64,000 bases of DNA from Thioalkalivibrio sp. ALJ21 (lineage in GTDB: Bacteria > Pseudomonadota > Gammaproteobacteria > Ectothiorhodospirales > Ectothiorhodospiraceae), in NCBI RefSeq assembly GCF_000378605.1, contig NZ_KB905155.1:1206416-1270415 (forward strand). Direction: 5' to 3'. Made by a program: the position numbers and the translations under genes. This document shows positions 1 through 8,277 of the stretch, one piece after another. Within the stretch, counting starts at the first letter, position 1. Each line of letters starts with the position of its first letter. The notes under the pieces were generated by a model. The model saw only the letters and a program-made list of their open reading frames with translations. It was not told where the DNA came from and made no database searches.

Positions 1-1
1 C

Positions 2-1042
2 GTAACCGCCCTCGTGGTGGTGCTGATCTTCGTGAGTGCCGTGGCGGGGGTGGTCGCCAAGAGCCGCGAGAGGCGTCCGGACCGCCTGACGGTGCGCAAG
101 CTGAACGATCGCTATCGCCGCATGGAGAAGACCATCCGCCACGCGGTCGAGGGAAGCGCGACCTGGCGAGCGCGGCTGCGCAAGAAGCTGGGGTGGCGCC
201 GCGGCGATTCCTCGTCCGGCGAAGGTGAATCCACCGAGGCCCCAAAACCGGATACCCCGAGCGAACACCCCGGCCCGGATTCCGGCGACCAGGAACGGCC
301 CAGGGTGTATGTGCTGCACTTCACCGGCGATATCCGCGCCTCCAGCGTCGACAGCCTGCGCGAGGAGGTGACCGCGATCCTGACCCTCGCCCGCCCCGAA
401 CAGGACCGGGTGATCGTATGCCTGGAAAGCCCCGGGGGGTTTGTCCCGTCGTACGGCCTGGCGGCCTCGCAACTGGCCCGCCTGCGCGACCAGGGGCTGG
501 ACCTGACCGTCGCGGTGGACCGGGTTGCCGCCAGCGGCGGGTACATGATGGCCGCCGTGGCGCACCGGATCGTGGCTGCGCCCTTCGCGGTGCTGGGGTC
601 GATCGGGGTCGTGGCCCAGATTCCGAATCTGCACCGCTGGCTGGAACGTCATGACATCGATGTCGAACTGCTGACCGCCGGCGAATACAAGCGCACCCTG
701 ACCGTACTCGGGGAGAACACCGACGAGGGCCGGCGCAAGTTTCGCGAGCAGCTGGACGAGGCCCACGACCAGTTCAAGACGTTTCTTTCCCGCTACCGTC
801 CATCCCTGGATCTGGAGAAAGTGGCGACCGGAGAGCACTGGTACGGCGAACAGGCGCACGAACTGGGCCTGGCCGACGAGCTGCGAACCAGCGATGATCT
901 GCTGCTGGAGACCAGCCGCGAGGCTGACCTTTTCGAGATTACCTATACCCGCCCGCAGCGCCTGAGCCGGCGCATCACGCTGGCGATGGAATCCATTGTC
1001 GAGCGTGTGCTGCGCAGCCAGGGACCCGAGGCGCGGCTTTGA
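2..1042 (+). CDS. sohB: SohB-type inner-membrane serine peptidase (S49 family), 5' end cut by window
   Basis: Member of the signal peptide peptidase A/SohB family, which uses a Ser-Lys dyad to degrade membrane or exported peptides. The reading frame is open to the first bases of the window, so the true start lies upstream and part of the N-terminal membrane anchor is missing. A charged, low-complexity linker follows the anchor. Counting from the GTG at 14, the nucleophile serine is about residue 174 (motif AASGGYM) and the general-base lysine about residue 226 (motif AGEYKRTL). E. coli SohB is about 349 residues, so little is lost. The family call is firm; the substrate is unknown. Confidence 0.93.
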   Translation, partial: VTALVVVLIFVSAVAGVVAKSRERRPDRLTVRKLNDRYRRMEKTIRHAVEGSATWRARLRKKLGWRRGDSSSGEGESTEAPKPDTPSEHPGPDSGDQERPRVYVLHFTGDIRASSVDSLREEVTAILTLARPEQDRVIVCLESPGGFVPSYGLAASQLARLRDQGLDLTVAVDRVAASGGYMMAAVAHRIVAAPFAVLGSIGVVAQIPNLHRWLERHDIDVELLTAGEYKRTLTVLGENTDEGRRKFREQLDEAHDQFKTFLSRYRPSLDLEKVATGEHWYGEQAHELGLADELRTSDDLLLETSREADLFEITYTRPQRLSRRITLAMESIVERVLRSQGPEARL

Positions 1043-1119
1043 GCCATCTCGGCATGAAGGGAAGAAGAACCCATCCCTGCCCGTCGACCATGCAAAGGAC
1101 CCATTCGGAGGATATGACC

Positions 1120-1620
1120 ATGCAATACCGTTCCCACACCCCCGCGTTGCTGTTGTGTCTGCTCGCCAGCCTGGCCTTGCTCGCCCTGCCACTGAAGGCG
1201 GCCGCGGACGACCAGATGCCCTGGGGCTCGGCCGAGATGATGGACCGCGAATACGAACCACGAAAGGTGGTCTACGACGTCTATGTAGATACCGAAGACG
1301 AGCTGAACATGGTGCTCGATCGCGTCAGCATGCTGAACAACGTCTACGAGTCCGATCCGTTCGAGGCCCACATCGTGCTGGTTCTGCATGGCCGCGAGGT
1401 CCCGTTCTTCACGCGCGACCAGTTCGAGGAACGCGAGGAAACCATGCGTCGCGCCAAGTCCCTCAGCGAAAGCGGCGTCATCGAATTCCGCATGTGTGAG
1501 GCCTCCGCCCGGCTGCGCGGCATCGACCACGAAGACGTCCACGGCTTCGTGAACCTGGTGCCCATGGCTGACGCCGAGATCATCGAGCTGCAGCACGAGG
1601 GCTATCTGCTAATGCAGTGA
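1120..1620 (+). CDS. Exported DsrE-like domain protein
   Basis: Small protein with an N-terminal signal peptide (hydrophobic run LLLCLLASLALLALPL ending near KAAADD) followed by about 130 residues resembling the DsrE/DsrF-like fold, which in sulfur oxidisers includes sulfur-trafficking and periplasmic proteins. Two ATG codons compete, at 1114 and 1120; the GGAGG at 1107-1111 is only 2 bases from the first but 8 from the second, so 1120 is preferred. One cysteine (motif FRMCEAS) occupies a place where some DsrE relatives carry their active cysteine. A strong hairpin follows the gene. The fold assignment is from pattern recognition and a precise function cannot be given. Confidence 0.75.
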   Translation: MQYRSHTPALLLCLLASLALLALPLKAAADDQMPWGSAEMMDREYEPRKVVYDVYVDTEDELNMVLDRVSMLNNVYESDPFEAHIVLVLHGREVPFFTRDQFEEREETMRRAKSLSESGVIEFRMCEASARLRGIDHEDVHGFVNLVPMADAEIIELQHEGYLLMQ

Positions 1621-1632
1621 GGCCCCGCCTGG

Positions 1633-1662
1633 AGGCAGACGCCAGAACCCTGGCGTCTGCCT
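1633..1662 (+). terminator. Hairpin terminator after the DsrE-like gene
   Basis: A perfect 13-bp inverted repeat (arms 1633-1645 and 1650-1662) encloses the four-base loop AACC, 12 bases after the stop codon. Only a weak T-rich tail (GTTAAC) follows, so termination may be partly factor-dependent. Confidence 0.6.
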
Positions 1663-1738
1663 GTTAACGCCCCTTCAATGGCTGCCCCGAACGAGCCTCC
1701 CTACGCCCCATCGATAGCACCGCAAGGAATCCCCGCTC

Positions 1739-3070
1739 ATGAAACGACGTCTGCTTGCCCTCCTGATCGCGGCCACTGGCCCCACCCTGGTCCTGGCCGA
1801 CGAACCGCGAAAGAGCGACCCTGACCGGAATGTCTACATCCCCGGGGCCGAGAACAGCCAGGGCGTGTTGCGCGTGGCAGCGGTCTACAACGGGGACCGC
1901 ATCCGGATTCACTACGAGTACGAGACCAACAGTCCCAGCTGGTATCACCAGTACTGGCGCTACGAGGATGGCGAATGGGTGCGATATGGCTCCGGCGGTC
2001 CAGAACCCGACGAGCACGGCCTGTACGAAGATCGCATCTCGATGATGCTGGACGACGGTTCGGTCGAGGACTTCATGCGCCTTGGTGGCTGGATGACGGC
2101 GCACGAGGGCATGCGCAGCCTGAGCTCCGAGGTGGATCGCGACGACGTGCGCGATCACCCCAAGCTGGGCGAAGAGATGGACCGCAGCGATGTGCGCAAG
2201 TACCTGCCGCAGACCCGCGAGACCGATGACCCGGAAGACGTCTCCTGGGACGCGATCCGTGACGATGACGAACTCGAGGCGATGCGCGACGACGGCGAGT
2301 TCCTCGACCTCTGGCAGTGGCGCGCCCATCGCAGCCACCCGGTCGGATACGCCGACAACGGCTATGTGCTGCACTACCGCCTCGCCTCCGAGGGCGACAG
2401 CATGTTCACCACCAACTGGGACGACGACGCCGACCAGCCCGCCTATATGTTCGATCCCGACCAGGTGGGCGCCCCGGCCCTCGACTGGGAGCGCCTGGTC
2501 GCGGGCGAATACGGCCAGAACGACCCCTACTTCCTGTCGGAAAATAACTCGGTCGCGTTTGACCCCGACTATGACTGGCAGGAGGGCGACACCCTGCCCC
2601 AGCGCTTCCTGCGCGAGCCCAGTGGCAGCCGCGGCGCGATCGAGGCCTCCGGCGGCTACCGGGACGGGGCCTGGCGCATCGCGTTGACGCGCTCGCTCGA
2701 GGCCCCGGACTCGCGCGACAGCAAGGCGCTTGAGCAGGGCAATACCTACAACGTCGCCTTCGCTGTGCATAACGGTACCGGGGCCCGCTGGCATCTGGTC
2801 TCGCTGCCCATGACGCTGGGCCTGGACAATGGCGAGGCCGACATCGAGGCCCAGTACGCGGATGGGCATCTGGACGACGTTGATCTGGAATGGACCGAAA
2901 TCCCGGTGTTCTACCCTGGGCAGATGACCTACCAGGACCTGCACGGCGACACGCACGGGGCCGGCGGCCCGCTCGTGCGCGACGGCGACCTGGGCATGCT
3001 TGACGCCCATGATCCGGAGGGACTGGCGGACCTGATCATCGAGCACGAACTGCGTCAGCTGGAGAACTAG
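1739..3070 (+). CDS. Exported ethylbenzene-dehydrogenase-type heme-domain protein
   Basis: 443-residue protein with a signal peptide (MKRRLLALLIAATGP, cleavage near VLADEP) and a long, very acidic mature chain. The C-terminal third contains the pattern YNVAFAVHNGTGARWHLVSL followed by a short TLGLD motif, typical of the EB_dh domain (heme-binding gamma subunit of ethylbenzene/DMSO-reductase-type enzymes and some multiheme cytochrome partners). No CXXCH heme motif is present, so any heme would be held without thioether bonds as in EbdC. AAGGA at 1723-1727 supports the start. No molybdopterin partner is adjacent, so this looks like a stand-alone periplasmic redox or heme-binding protein. Family moderately sure, role unknown. 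Confidence 0.75.
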   Translation: MKRRLLALLIAATGPTLVLADEPRKSDPDRNVYIPGAENSQGVLRVAAVYNGDRIRIHYEYETNSPSWYHQYWRYEDGEWVRYGSGGPEPDEHGLYEDRISMMLDDGSVEDFMRLGGWMTAHEGMRSLSSEVDRDDVRDHPKLGEEMDRSDVRKYLPQTRETDDPEDVSWDAIRDDDELEAMRDDGEFLDLWQWRAHRSHPVGYADNGYVLHYRLASEGDSMFTTNWDDDADQPAYMFDPDQVGAPALDWERLVAGEYGQNDPYFLSENNSVAFDPDYDWQEGDTLPQRFLREPSGSRGAIEASGGYRDGAWRIALTRSLEAPDSRDSKALEQGNTYNVAFAVHNGTGARWHLVSLPMTLGLDNGEADIEAQYADGHLDDVDLEWTEIPVFYPGQMTYQDLHGDTHGAGGPLVRDGDLGMLDAHDPEGLADLIIEHELRQLEN

Positions 3071-3099
3071 GGGGACCAATGTCTCCCCAGGACTGATCG

Positions 3100-4128
3100 T
3101 CAGCTCGACCCGGATGGTTCCGAGGGTGCCTGCGGGGCAGGGAACAGGCGCGGCATCCAGCGCAGGTAGCCGAGCATCCCGAACAGCTCGACCAGCGACT
3201 GCAGTACGATGACCATGACGGCCGCGTGCAGGGCCTCCGGCAGCGCAAGGGCCACCGGCAGTACGACAAACGAGTTGCGCGTACCCAGGCTGAACGCCAG
3301 CGTGCGCCCCTGCTCGCCGGGCAGGGCGAAGGCCCGTGCAAGACCCCATGCCAGCGCGGCCGCCCCGAACAGGAACAGCAGGTACACCGGGATCACCCCC
3401 AGCAGCTCGCGTCCGCCTTCGAACACCCCCGGGGCCTCCACCAGCGCGATCAGCCCCACCACCAGCGCCAGTAACGGAACGGTAGCGACCGCGAAGCGGT
3501 TCTGCCAGACCTTTACACGCCCCCGCAGCCTGAGCGCCTGTTCCAGCAGGATGGCCGCCAGCAGCGGCAGGCCGATCAGCAGCGCCGCCGCGGCGAACAC
3601 GGCCGGCGATATCAGGCTCATGGCCTCCCCTGGCCCCAGGATGATGGCCAGATAAACGGGCAGCATCAGAAACTGGGCCGCCAGGCTCACCGGTGCAAAA
3701 GCTGCGGCACGCGCACCATCACCCCCGCCCTGGCGGGCAAAGGTAATGAACCAGTCGGTGCAGGGCATCAGCAGTACGAGCAGGATGCCCAGCCGTATCG
3801 CCGGATCGTCGGGGGCCAGCGGCAACAGGGCGACCAGCAACAGGGGTACCAGCACAAAATTCCCCACCAGCGCGGCGATCAGGAAGCGTCGGTCGTTAAA
3901 CGCGAGCCGGATCGCCTCCCAGGGGATCTGCGCAAAGGTGACAAACAACAACAGCCCGAGCGCGATCCATACCCAGGCGATCAGCCCCTCGCCAAGCCCC
4001 GGCCAGAGGCCAGCCAGCACCAGACCCATCACAATGGCGGCAAGATAGATCCAGACCTGAAGGCGTTCCAGCATCAAGACACGGTACCAGAACCCCACCC
4101 TGCCTCCGGGCTTCGTTGCCCTCGGCAC
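3100..4128 (-). CDS. BASS/ACR3-type membrane transporter
   Basis: Integral membrane protein with about ten hydrophobic helices, belonging to the bile acid:sodium symporter superfamily that includes the arsenite exporter ACR3. The conserved fourth-helix region reads LLMPCTDWFITFARQGGGD, where ACR3 proteins carry their essential cysteine (Cys-Thr motif), so arsenite or a related anion is a plausible substrate. It is divergent from an ArsS-like gene 66 bp away, which supports an arsenic role. The GTG at 4128 gives the longest frame; an ATG at 4074, just before LERLQVWIYL, may be the real start since neither has a clear ribosome binding site. Confidence 0.8.
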   Translation of the reverse strand: MPRATKPGGRVGFWYRVLMLERLQVWIYLAAIVMGLVLAGLWPGLGEGLIAWVWIALGLLLFVTFAQIPWEAIRLAFNDRRFLIAALVGNFVLVPLLLVALLPLAPDDPAIRLGILLVLLMPCTDWFITFARQGGGDGARAAAFAPVSLAAQFLMLPVYLAIILGPGEAMSLISPAVFAAAALLIGLPLLAAILLEQALRLRGRVKVWQNRFAVATVPLLALVVGLIALVEAPGVFEGGRELLGVIPVYLLFLFGAAALAWGLARAFALPGEQGRTLAFSLGTRNSFVVLPVALALPEALHAAVMVIVLQSLVELFGMLGYLRWMPRLFPAPQAPSEPSGSS

Positions 4129-4155
4129 CGGGAGAGTTCAGGCTTGGAAATACTT

Positions 4156-4171
4156 GATGTATCGATACATC
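4156..4171. promoter_or_regulatory. 16-bp perfect palindrome in divergent transporter/arsS promoter region
   Basis: GATGTATCGATACATC is a perfect 8+8 palindrome in the middle of the 66-bp gap between two divergent genes with probable arsenic functions. Its position fits an operator for a dimeric repressor controlling both genes. It does not match an ArsR site that I can recall, and no regulator gene lies next to it. Confidence 0.5.
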
Positions 4172-4194
4172 TCCTCTAGCCGGCAGCCGATGTC

Positions 4195-5154
4195 ATGTCT
4201 CAACAAGAGCCTCTGATTGCCTACCACGATTTCCCTCCCGTCACGCGTGACCGGCTGGAGACCCTGCAGGCCAATCTCGGCTATGTCTGCAACCAGACCT
4301 GCTTCCACTGCCACGTAAACGCTGGCCCGAACCGCCGCGAGGTCATGCCGCCGGAGGTGATCGGCGAACTGCTCGCCTGCTGCGATCGCTGCGATATCGA
4401 GACCCTCGACCTGACCGGTGGTGCGCCGGAACTGAATCCCGGTTTCCGCGACCTGGTCCGCGCCGCACGCCAGCGCGGGATACACGTGATGGATCGCTGC
4501 AACCTGACCATCCTCGGTGAACCCGGTCAGGAGGACCTGGCGGCGTTCCTGGCCGAACAGGATGTCGAGATCGTGGCCTCGCTGCCCTGCTACCTGGAAG
4601 CAAATGTCGATGCCCAGCGTGGTGACGGCGTGTTCGAGCGCAGCCTTGCCGGCCTGAAGCAGCTCAATGCCCTGGGCTACGGCGACCCCGGCAGCGGGCT
4701 CCGCCTCAATCTGGTCTACAACCCGCAAGGGCCCAGCCTGCCTCCCCCGCAGGCCGAGCTGGAGGCCGCCTACCACGAGCACCTCGAGCGCGAGTACGGC
4801 ATCCGCTTCAACGCGCTGTTCACGATCACCAACATGCCCATCCACCGCTTCGCCAAGACGCTTGCGCGTGAAGGCCGTTACAACACGTACATGCAGACGC
4901 TGCGAAACGCCCATCAGTCGTCTAATCTCGCAGGCGTCATGTGTCGGACACTCGTCTCGGTCGACTGGCAGGGGTACGTGCACGACTGTGATTTCAACCA
5001 GATGCTGGAGTTGCCCCTCGGGGCCGGTCGGGGCAGCCGCGTGCACATCGCCGAGCTCACACCCGAGTACCTGGCGCAGGCACCCATCGCGGTGGCCGAC
5101 CACTGCTTCGGCTGTACGGCCGGCCAGGGTTCCAGCTGCGGCGGGGCGCTTTGA
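4195..5154 (+). CDS. arsS: Radical SAM protein ArsS (arsenosugar-biosynthesis type)
   Basis: 319-residue radical SAM enzyme of the family involved in converting methylated arsenicals toward arsenosugars (attachment of the 5'-deoxyadenosyl group). The iron-sulfur cluster cysteines are C32, C36 and C39 (CNQTCFHC). The C-terminal region carries the family's second cysteine-rich motif, C304, C307 and C315 (CFGCTAGQGSSC). Some relatives have selenocysteine in this motif; here all positions are cysteine codons. The divergent ACR3-like transporter supports an arsenic context, although no arsM methyltransferase is nearby. The ATG at 4195 follows a weak ribosome binding site. Confidence 0.88.
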   Translation: MSQQEPLIAYHDFPPVTRDRLETLQANLGYVCNQTCFHCHVNAGPNRREVMPPEVIGELLACCDRCDIETLDLTGGAPELNPGFRDLVRAARQRGIHVMDRCNLTILGEPGQEDLAAFLAEQDVEIVASLPCYLEANVDAQRGDGVFERSLAGLKQLNALGYGDPGSGLRLNLVYNPQGPSLPPPQAELEAAYHEHLEREYGIRFNALFTITNMPIHRFAKTLAREGRYNTYMQTLRNAHQSSNLAGVMCRTLVSVDWQGYVHDCDFNQMLELPLGAGRGSRVHIAELTPEYLAQAPIAVADHCFGCTAGQGSSCGGAL

Positions 5155-5203
5155 TTCCCCCGCTACCATTCAAATCCTCAACCACGATGAAAAGGAGTTC
5201 GTC

Positions 5204-5668
5204 ATGAAAAAGACTCTTCTGGCCACTACCCTTTCACTGGCCCTCGCCGCCACGTCCGCGCAGGCGTTCGATGTGGACGGCATGATCACCAAGGCCAGCC
5301 CGCACTCGGCCGCGGAAACGCTGGACCGCCTCGAGTCCGCCCTGGAGGCGAACGATGTAGACGTCGCCCTGCGCTGGGATCACGCGGACAAGGCCGCGGG
5401 CGAGGACATTGATCTTGGCCCGACCGAGCTGCTGCTGTTCGGCAATCCGGCCCTGGGCAGCCACATGTTCACCAGCCGCCAGCACGCGGGCATCGACCTG
5501 CCGATGAAGGCACTGGCCTGGACCGATGCGGACGGGCAGACCTGGCTGGCCTATAACGACCCCGAATGGCTGGCCGAGCGCCACGGGATCAACGATCGCG
5601 AGGAGATCGTCGAGCAGATGAGCAACGCGCTCGACAACCTTTCCGACGCGGCGGTCGCCGACGACTGA
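5204..5668 (+). CDS. Exported DUF302 protein
   Basis: 154-residue protein with a clear signal peptide ([21 protein letters not shown]) and one DUF302 domain, recognised from the region around [19 protein letters not shown], then LLLFGNP and the [10 protein letters not shown] motif. DUF302 proteins are small dimeric proteins of unknown function found in the periplasm or cytoplasm, often in oxidative or metal-stress settings. The start is fixed by AAAGGAG at 5191-5197 and begins 50 bp after arsS, so the two may be co-transcribed. The ORF is open further upstream, but that part overlaps arsS and has no protein-like character. Confidence 0.85.
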   Translation: MKKTLLATTLSLALAATSAQAFDVDGMITKASPHSAAETLDRLESALEANDVDVALRWDHADKAAGEDIDLGPTELLLFGNPALGSHMFTSRQHAGIDLPMKALAWTDADGQTWLAYNDPEWLAERHGINDREEIVEQMSNALDNLSDAAVADD

Positions 5669-5730
5669 GCACCAGCACCCGGCAGGCGATTCGTTATAGT
5701 GGGGGCCGGACCCAATTCACCGGGGGACTC

Positions 5731-6228
5731 ATGGATCGCCCGCCTCATTTCAATCCGTCGGCGCGTGCCGAAGATGTGCTCGGCTGGCGCGAGTGGGTTG
5801 GCCTGCCGGATCTCGGCCTCGGGGCCATCAAGTGCAAGGTGGATACCGGCGCGCGCAGCTCCGCGCTGCATGCCTTCTATATCGAGAGTTTCACCCGTGG
5901 CGGGCGTGAATGGGTGCGTTTTGGCATCCATCCCTATCAGCAGGATGACCAGACCGAGGCCTGGTGCGAGGCCCCGGTACTGGATGTTCGCAACGTCACC
6001 GACTCCGGCGGCCATACCGGCGAGCGTTATTTCATTGCCACCCGCGCAAAAATCGGTGATCGAGTGGTCCCTCTGGAACTCTCTCTGACCAGCCGCGATA
6101 CCATGCGCTTTCGTATGCTGCTCGGGCGCGAGGCCATGCGGGGTCGCTTTCTGGTCGACCCCCAGGCCTCGTTCCTGCTCGGGCGCCCCGCTCCACATCT
6201 TGCAACACCGGAACCCACGCCCGAATGA
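5731..6228 (+). CDS. RimB-like retropepsin-fold zinc protease
   Basis: 165-residue member of the family annotated as ATP-dependent zinc protease (PF05618), which has an aspartic-protease-like fold. The active-site triplet D38-T39-G40 followed by ARSSALHA is intact. In Pseudomonas a member named RimB acts together with RimK, the enzyme that adds glutamate residues to ribosomal protein S6. Here the gene stop overlaps the rimK start (ATGA, 6225-6228), so the two are translationally coupled. The start is the ATG at 5731 after a G-rich Shine-Dalgarno-like stretch. Confidence in the family is high; the proteolytic target is inferred from neighbours. Confidence 0.88.
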   Translation: MDRPPHFNPSARAEDVLGWREWVGLPDLGLGAIKCKVDTGARSSALHAFYIESFTRGGREWVRFGIHPYQQDDQTEAWCEAPVLDVRNVTDSGGHTGERYFIATRAKIGDRVVPLELSLTSRDTMRFRMLLGREAMRGRFLVDPQASFLLGRPAPHLATPEPTPE

Positions 6229-7130
6229 AGCTCGGAATCCTCTCGCGCAACAGCAAGCTCTACTCCACCCGGCGCCTGGTCGAGGCCGCCCAGGAACGCG
6301 GCCACGAGATCCGCGTGGTGGACCCGCTGCGCTGCTACATGAACATCACCGCACACAAGCCCCAGATCCACTACAAGGGCGATGTGCTCGACCAGTTCAA
6401 TGCGGTCATCCCGCGTATTGGCGCCTCCATCACCTTCTACGGTACCGCGGTGCTGCGCCAGTTCGAGATGATGAGCGTCTATCCGCTGAACGAGTCGGTG
6501 GCCATTTCGCGCTCGCGTGACAAGCTGCGCAGCCTGCAACTGCTCTCGCGCCGCGGCATCGGGCTTCCGGTGACCGGGTTTGCCCACTCCCCCGATGACA
6601 TCGACGACCTGCTGGCGACCGTCGGCGGCGCACCCGCCGTGATCAAGCTGCTGGAGGGCACCCAGGGACTGGGAGTCGTGCTCGCCGAGACCAAGCAGGC
6701 AGCGGAGAGCGTAATCCAGGCCTTCATGGGTCTGAAGCAGCACATCCTGGTACAGGAGTACATCAAGGAGGCCAAGGGCTCGGACATTCGCTGTCTGGTG
6801 ATCGGCGACAAGGTCGTCGCCTCGATGAAGCGCCAGGCGAAGGAAGGCGAGTTTCGCTCCAATCTGCATCGCGGGGGTAGCGCAAGCCTGTGCCGCATCA
6901 CCCCCGAGGAACGGGCTACGGCGGTGCGCGCGGCCAAGGTGATGGGCCTGAACGTCTGCGGTGTCGACCTCCTGCGCTCCAACCACGGCGCGGTAGTGAT
7001 GGAGGTCAACTCCTCGCCGGGCCTGGAGGGGATCGAAAACGCCTCCGGAAAGGACGTGGCCGGCATGATCATCGACTTCATCGAGAAGAACGCCAAGCCG
7101 AATCGCACCAAGACCAAGGGCCGTGGCTGA
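6225..7130 (+). CDS. rimK: Ribosomal protein S6--L-glutamate ligase RimK
   Basis: 301-residue ATP-grasp ligase that adds glutamates to the C terminus of ribosomal protein S6, altering ribosome composition. Key features: N-terminal [20 protein letters not shown], the nucleotide-binding loop [15 protein letters not shown], the arginine-rich [15 protein letters not shown] segment, and the metal-binding end [13 protein letters not shown]. Length matches E. coli RimK (300). It sits between the RimB-like protease and a desuccinylase-like hydrolase with overlaps on both sides (ATGA upstream, TGATG downstream), forming a tight three-gene operon. Very confident. Confidence 0.97.
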   Translation: MKLGILSRNSKLYSTRRLVEAAQERGHEIRVVDPLRCYMNITAHKPQIHYKGDVLDQFNAVIPRIGASITFYGTAVLRQFEMMSVYPLNESVAISRSRDKLRSLQLLSRRGIGLPVTGFAHSPDDIDDLLATVGGAPAVIKLLEGTQGLGVVLAETKQAAESVIQAFMGLKQHILVQEYIKEAKGSDIRCLVIGDKVVASMKRQAKEGEFRSNLHRGGSASLCRITPEERATAVRAAKVMGLNVCGVDLLRSNHGAVVMEVNSSPGLEGIENASGKDVAGMIIDFIEKNAKPNRTKTKGRG

Positions 7131-8200
7131 TGGCCACGCCCCGGGCCGACCGTAACGACCCGATCACGATCGGCGGGACGACCGTCCGCCCGGGTGAGCG
7201 GCGCACGGTGGAGCTGCAGCTCGGCGCCCTGTATACCCATACCCCGACCAACATGCCCGTGCAGGTCCTGTGCGGCCGACGCAAGGGGCCGGTGCTGTTC
7301 GTCAGCGCCGCCATCCATGGCGACGAGATCAACGGCGTGGAGATCATCCGCCGCCTGCTGAAGATCCCGGCACTGCGGCGCATGCGCGGCACGCTGCTGG
7401 CCATTCCCGTGGTCAACATGCACGGCTTCATCAACCAGAGCCGCTACCTGCCCGACCGCCGCGACCTGAATCGCTGTTTCCCCGGCTCGCCCAAGGGCTC
7501 GCTGGGGGCCCGGATCGCACGGCTGTTCATGCGCGAGATCGTTCACCGCAGCACCCACGGGATCGACCTGCATACCGGGGCGATCCATCGTTCCAACCTG
7601 CCGCAGATCCGGGCCAACCTCGACCATCCGGAGACACAGACGCTAGCGCGCGCATTCGGCGCGCCGGTGATCCTGAATTCCGCGCTCCGTGACGGGTCCC
7701 TGCGCGAGGCCGCGGCGGAGCGGGATACCCCGATCCTGCTGTACGAGGCCGGCGAGGCGCTGCGCTTCGACGAGCTGTCCATCCGTGGCGGTGTGCACGG
7801 GATCATCGAGGTCATGCGGCATCTCGGCATGCTGCCGGCGAGCCGGCGCCGCACCCCGCGCGAACCGATCATGGCCCGCACCAGCGGCTGGGTACGCGCC
7901 CCGCAAAGCGGCATCCTGCGCAGCTTCGTCCGTCAGGGCGACCGTGTGGTCCGCGACCAGACACGCCTGGCGATTGTCTCCGACCCCTTTGGCGAGACCG
8001 AGACCGAAGTCCTCGCCCCGGCCTCGGGGATCATCATCGGCCAGCTCAACCTGCCCCTGATCAACGAGGGCGATGCCCTGTTCCATATCGCCCAGTTCAA
8101 CCGGACCGACCTGGCGGTGGAGCGCCTGGAAACCTTCCAGGAAAACCTCGAGGCCAGCGACTACCCCTACGCCGACACCCCGCGCCCGGAAACGCCCTGA
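7130..8200 (+). CDS. Succinylglutamate desuccinylase/aspartoacylase family zinc hydrolase
   Basis: 356-residue carboxypeptidase-like zinc enzyme. Zinc ligands H63 and E66 are visible in AAIHGDEING and the third, H148, in GIDLHTG; RDLNRCFPG is the family's substrate-binding motif. The C-terminal 100 residues form a lipoyl-like beta domain (WVRAPQSGILRSFVRQGDRV). It hydrolyses N-acyl or gamma-linked amino acids in related proteins. The placement after rimK, with the start codon overlapping its stop, suggests a role in trimming or recycling glutamate-type conjugates. Substrate is not known. Confidence 0.9.
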   Translation: MATPRADRNDPITIGGTTVRPGERRTVELQLGALYTHTPTNMPVQVLCGRRKGPVLFVSAAIHGDEINGVEIIRRLLKIPALRRMRGTLLAIPVVNMHGFINQSRYLPDRRDLNRCFPGSPKGSLGARIARLFMREIVHRSTHGIDLHTGAIHRSNLPQIRANLDHPETQTLARAFGAPVILNSALRDGSLREAAAERDTPILLYEAGEALRFDELSIRGGVHGIIEVMRHLGMLPASRRRTPREPIMARTSGWVRAPQSGILRSFVRQGDRVVRDQTRLAIVSDPFGETETEVLAPASGIIIGQLNLPLINEGDALFHIAQFNRTDLAVERLETFQENLEASDYPYADTPRPETP

Positions 8201-8277
8201 CGTTCACGCTCTGAGGGGATCAAAACCCGCTGCCATCACGTCTACGGCTTGAACTCATTCAACCAGAAACCCTGTCC

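Noticed and set aside
5101..5154. Selenocysteine codon in the ArsS C-terminal motif
   Set aside because: All motif positions are TGC/TGT cysteine codons and there is no in-frame TGA before the stop.
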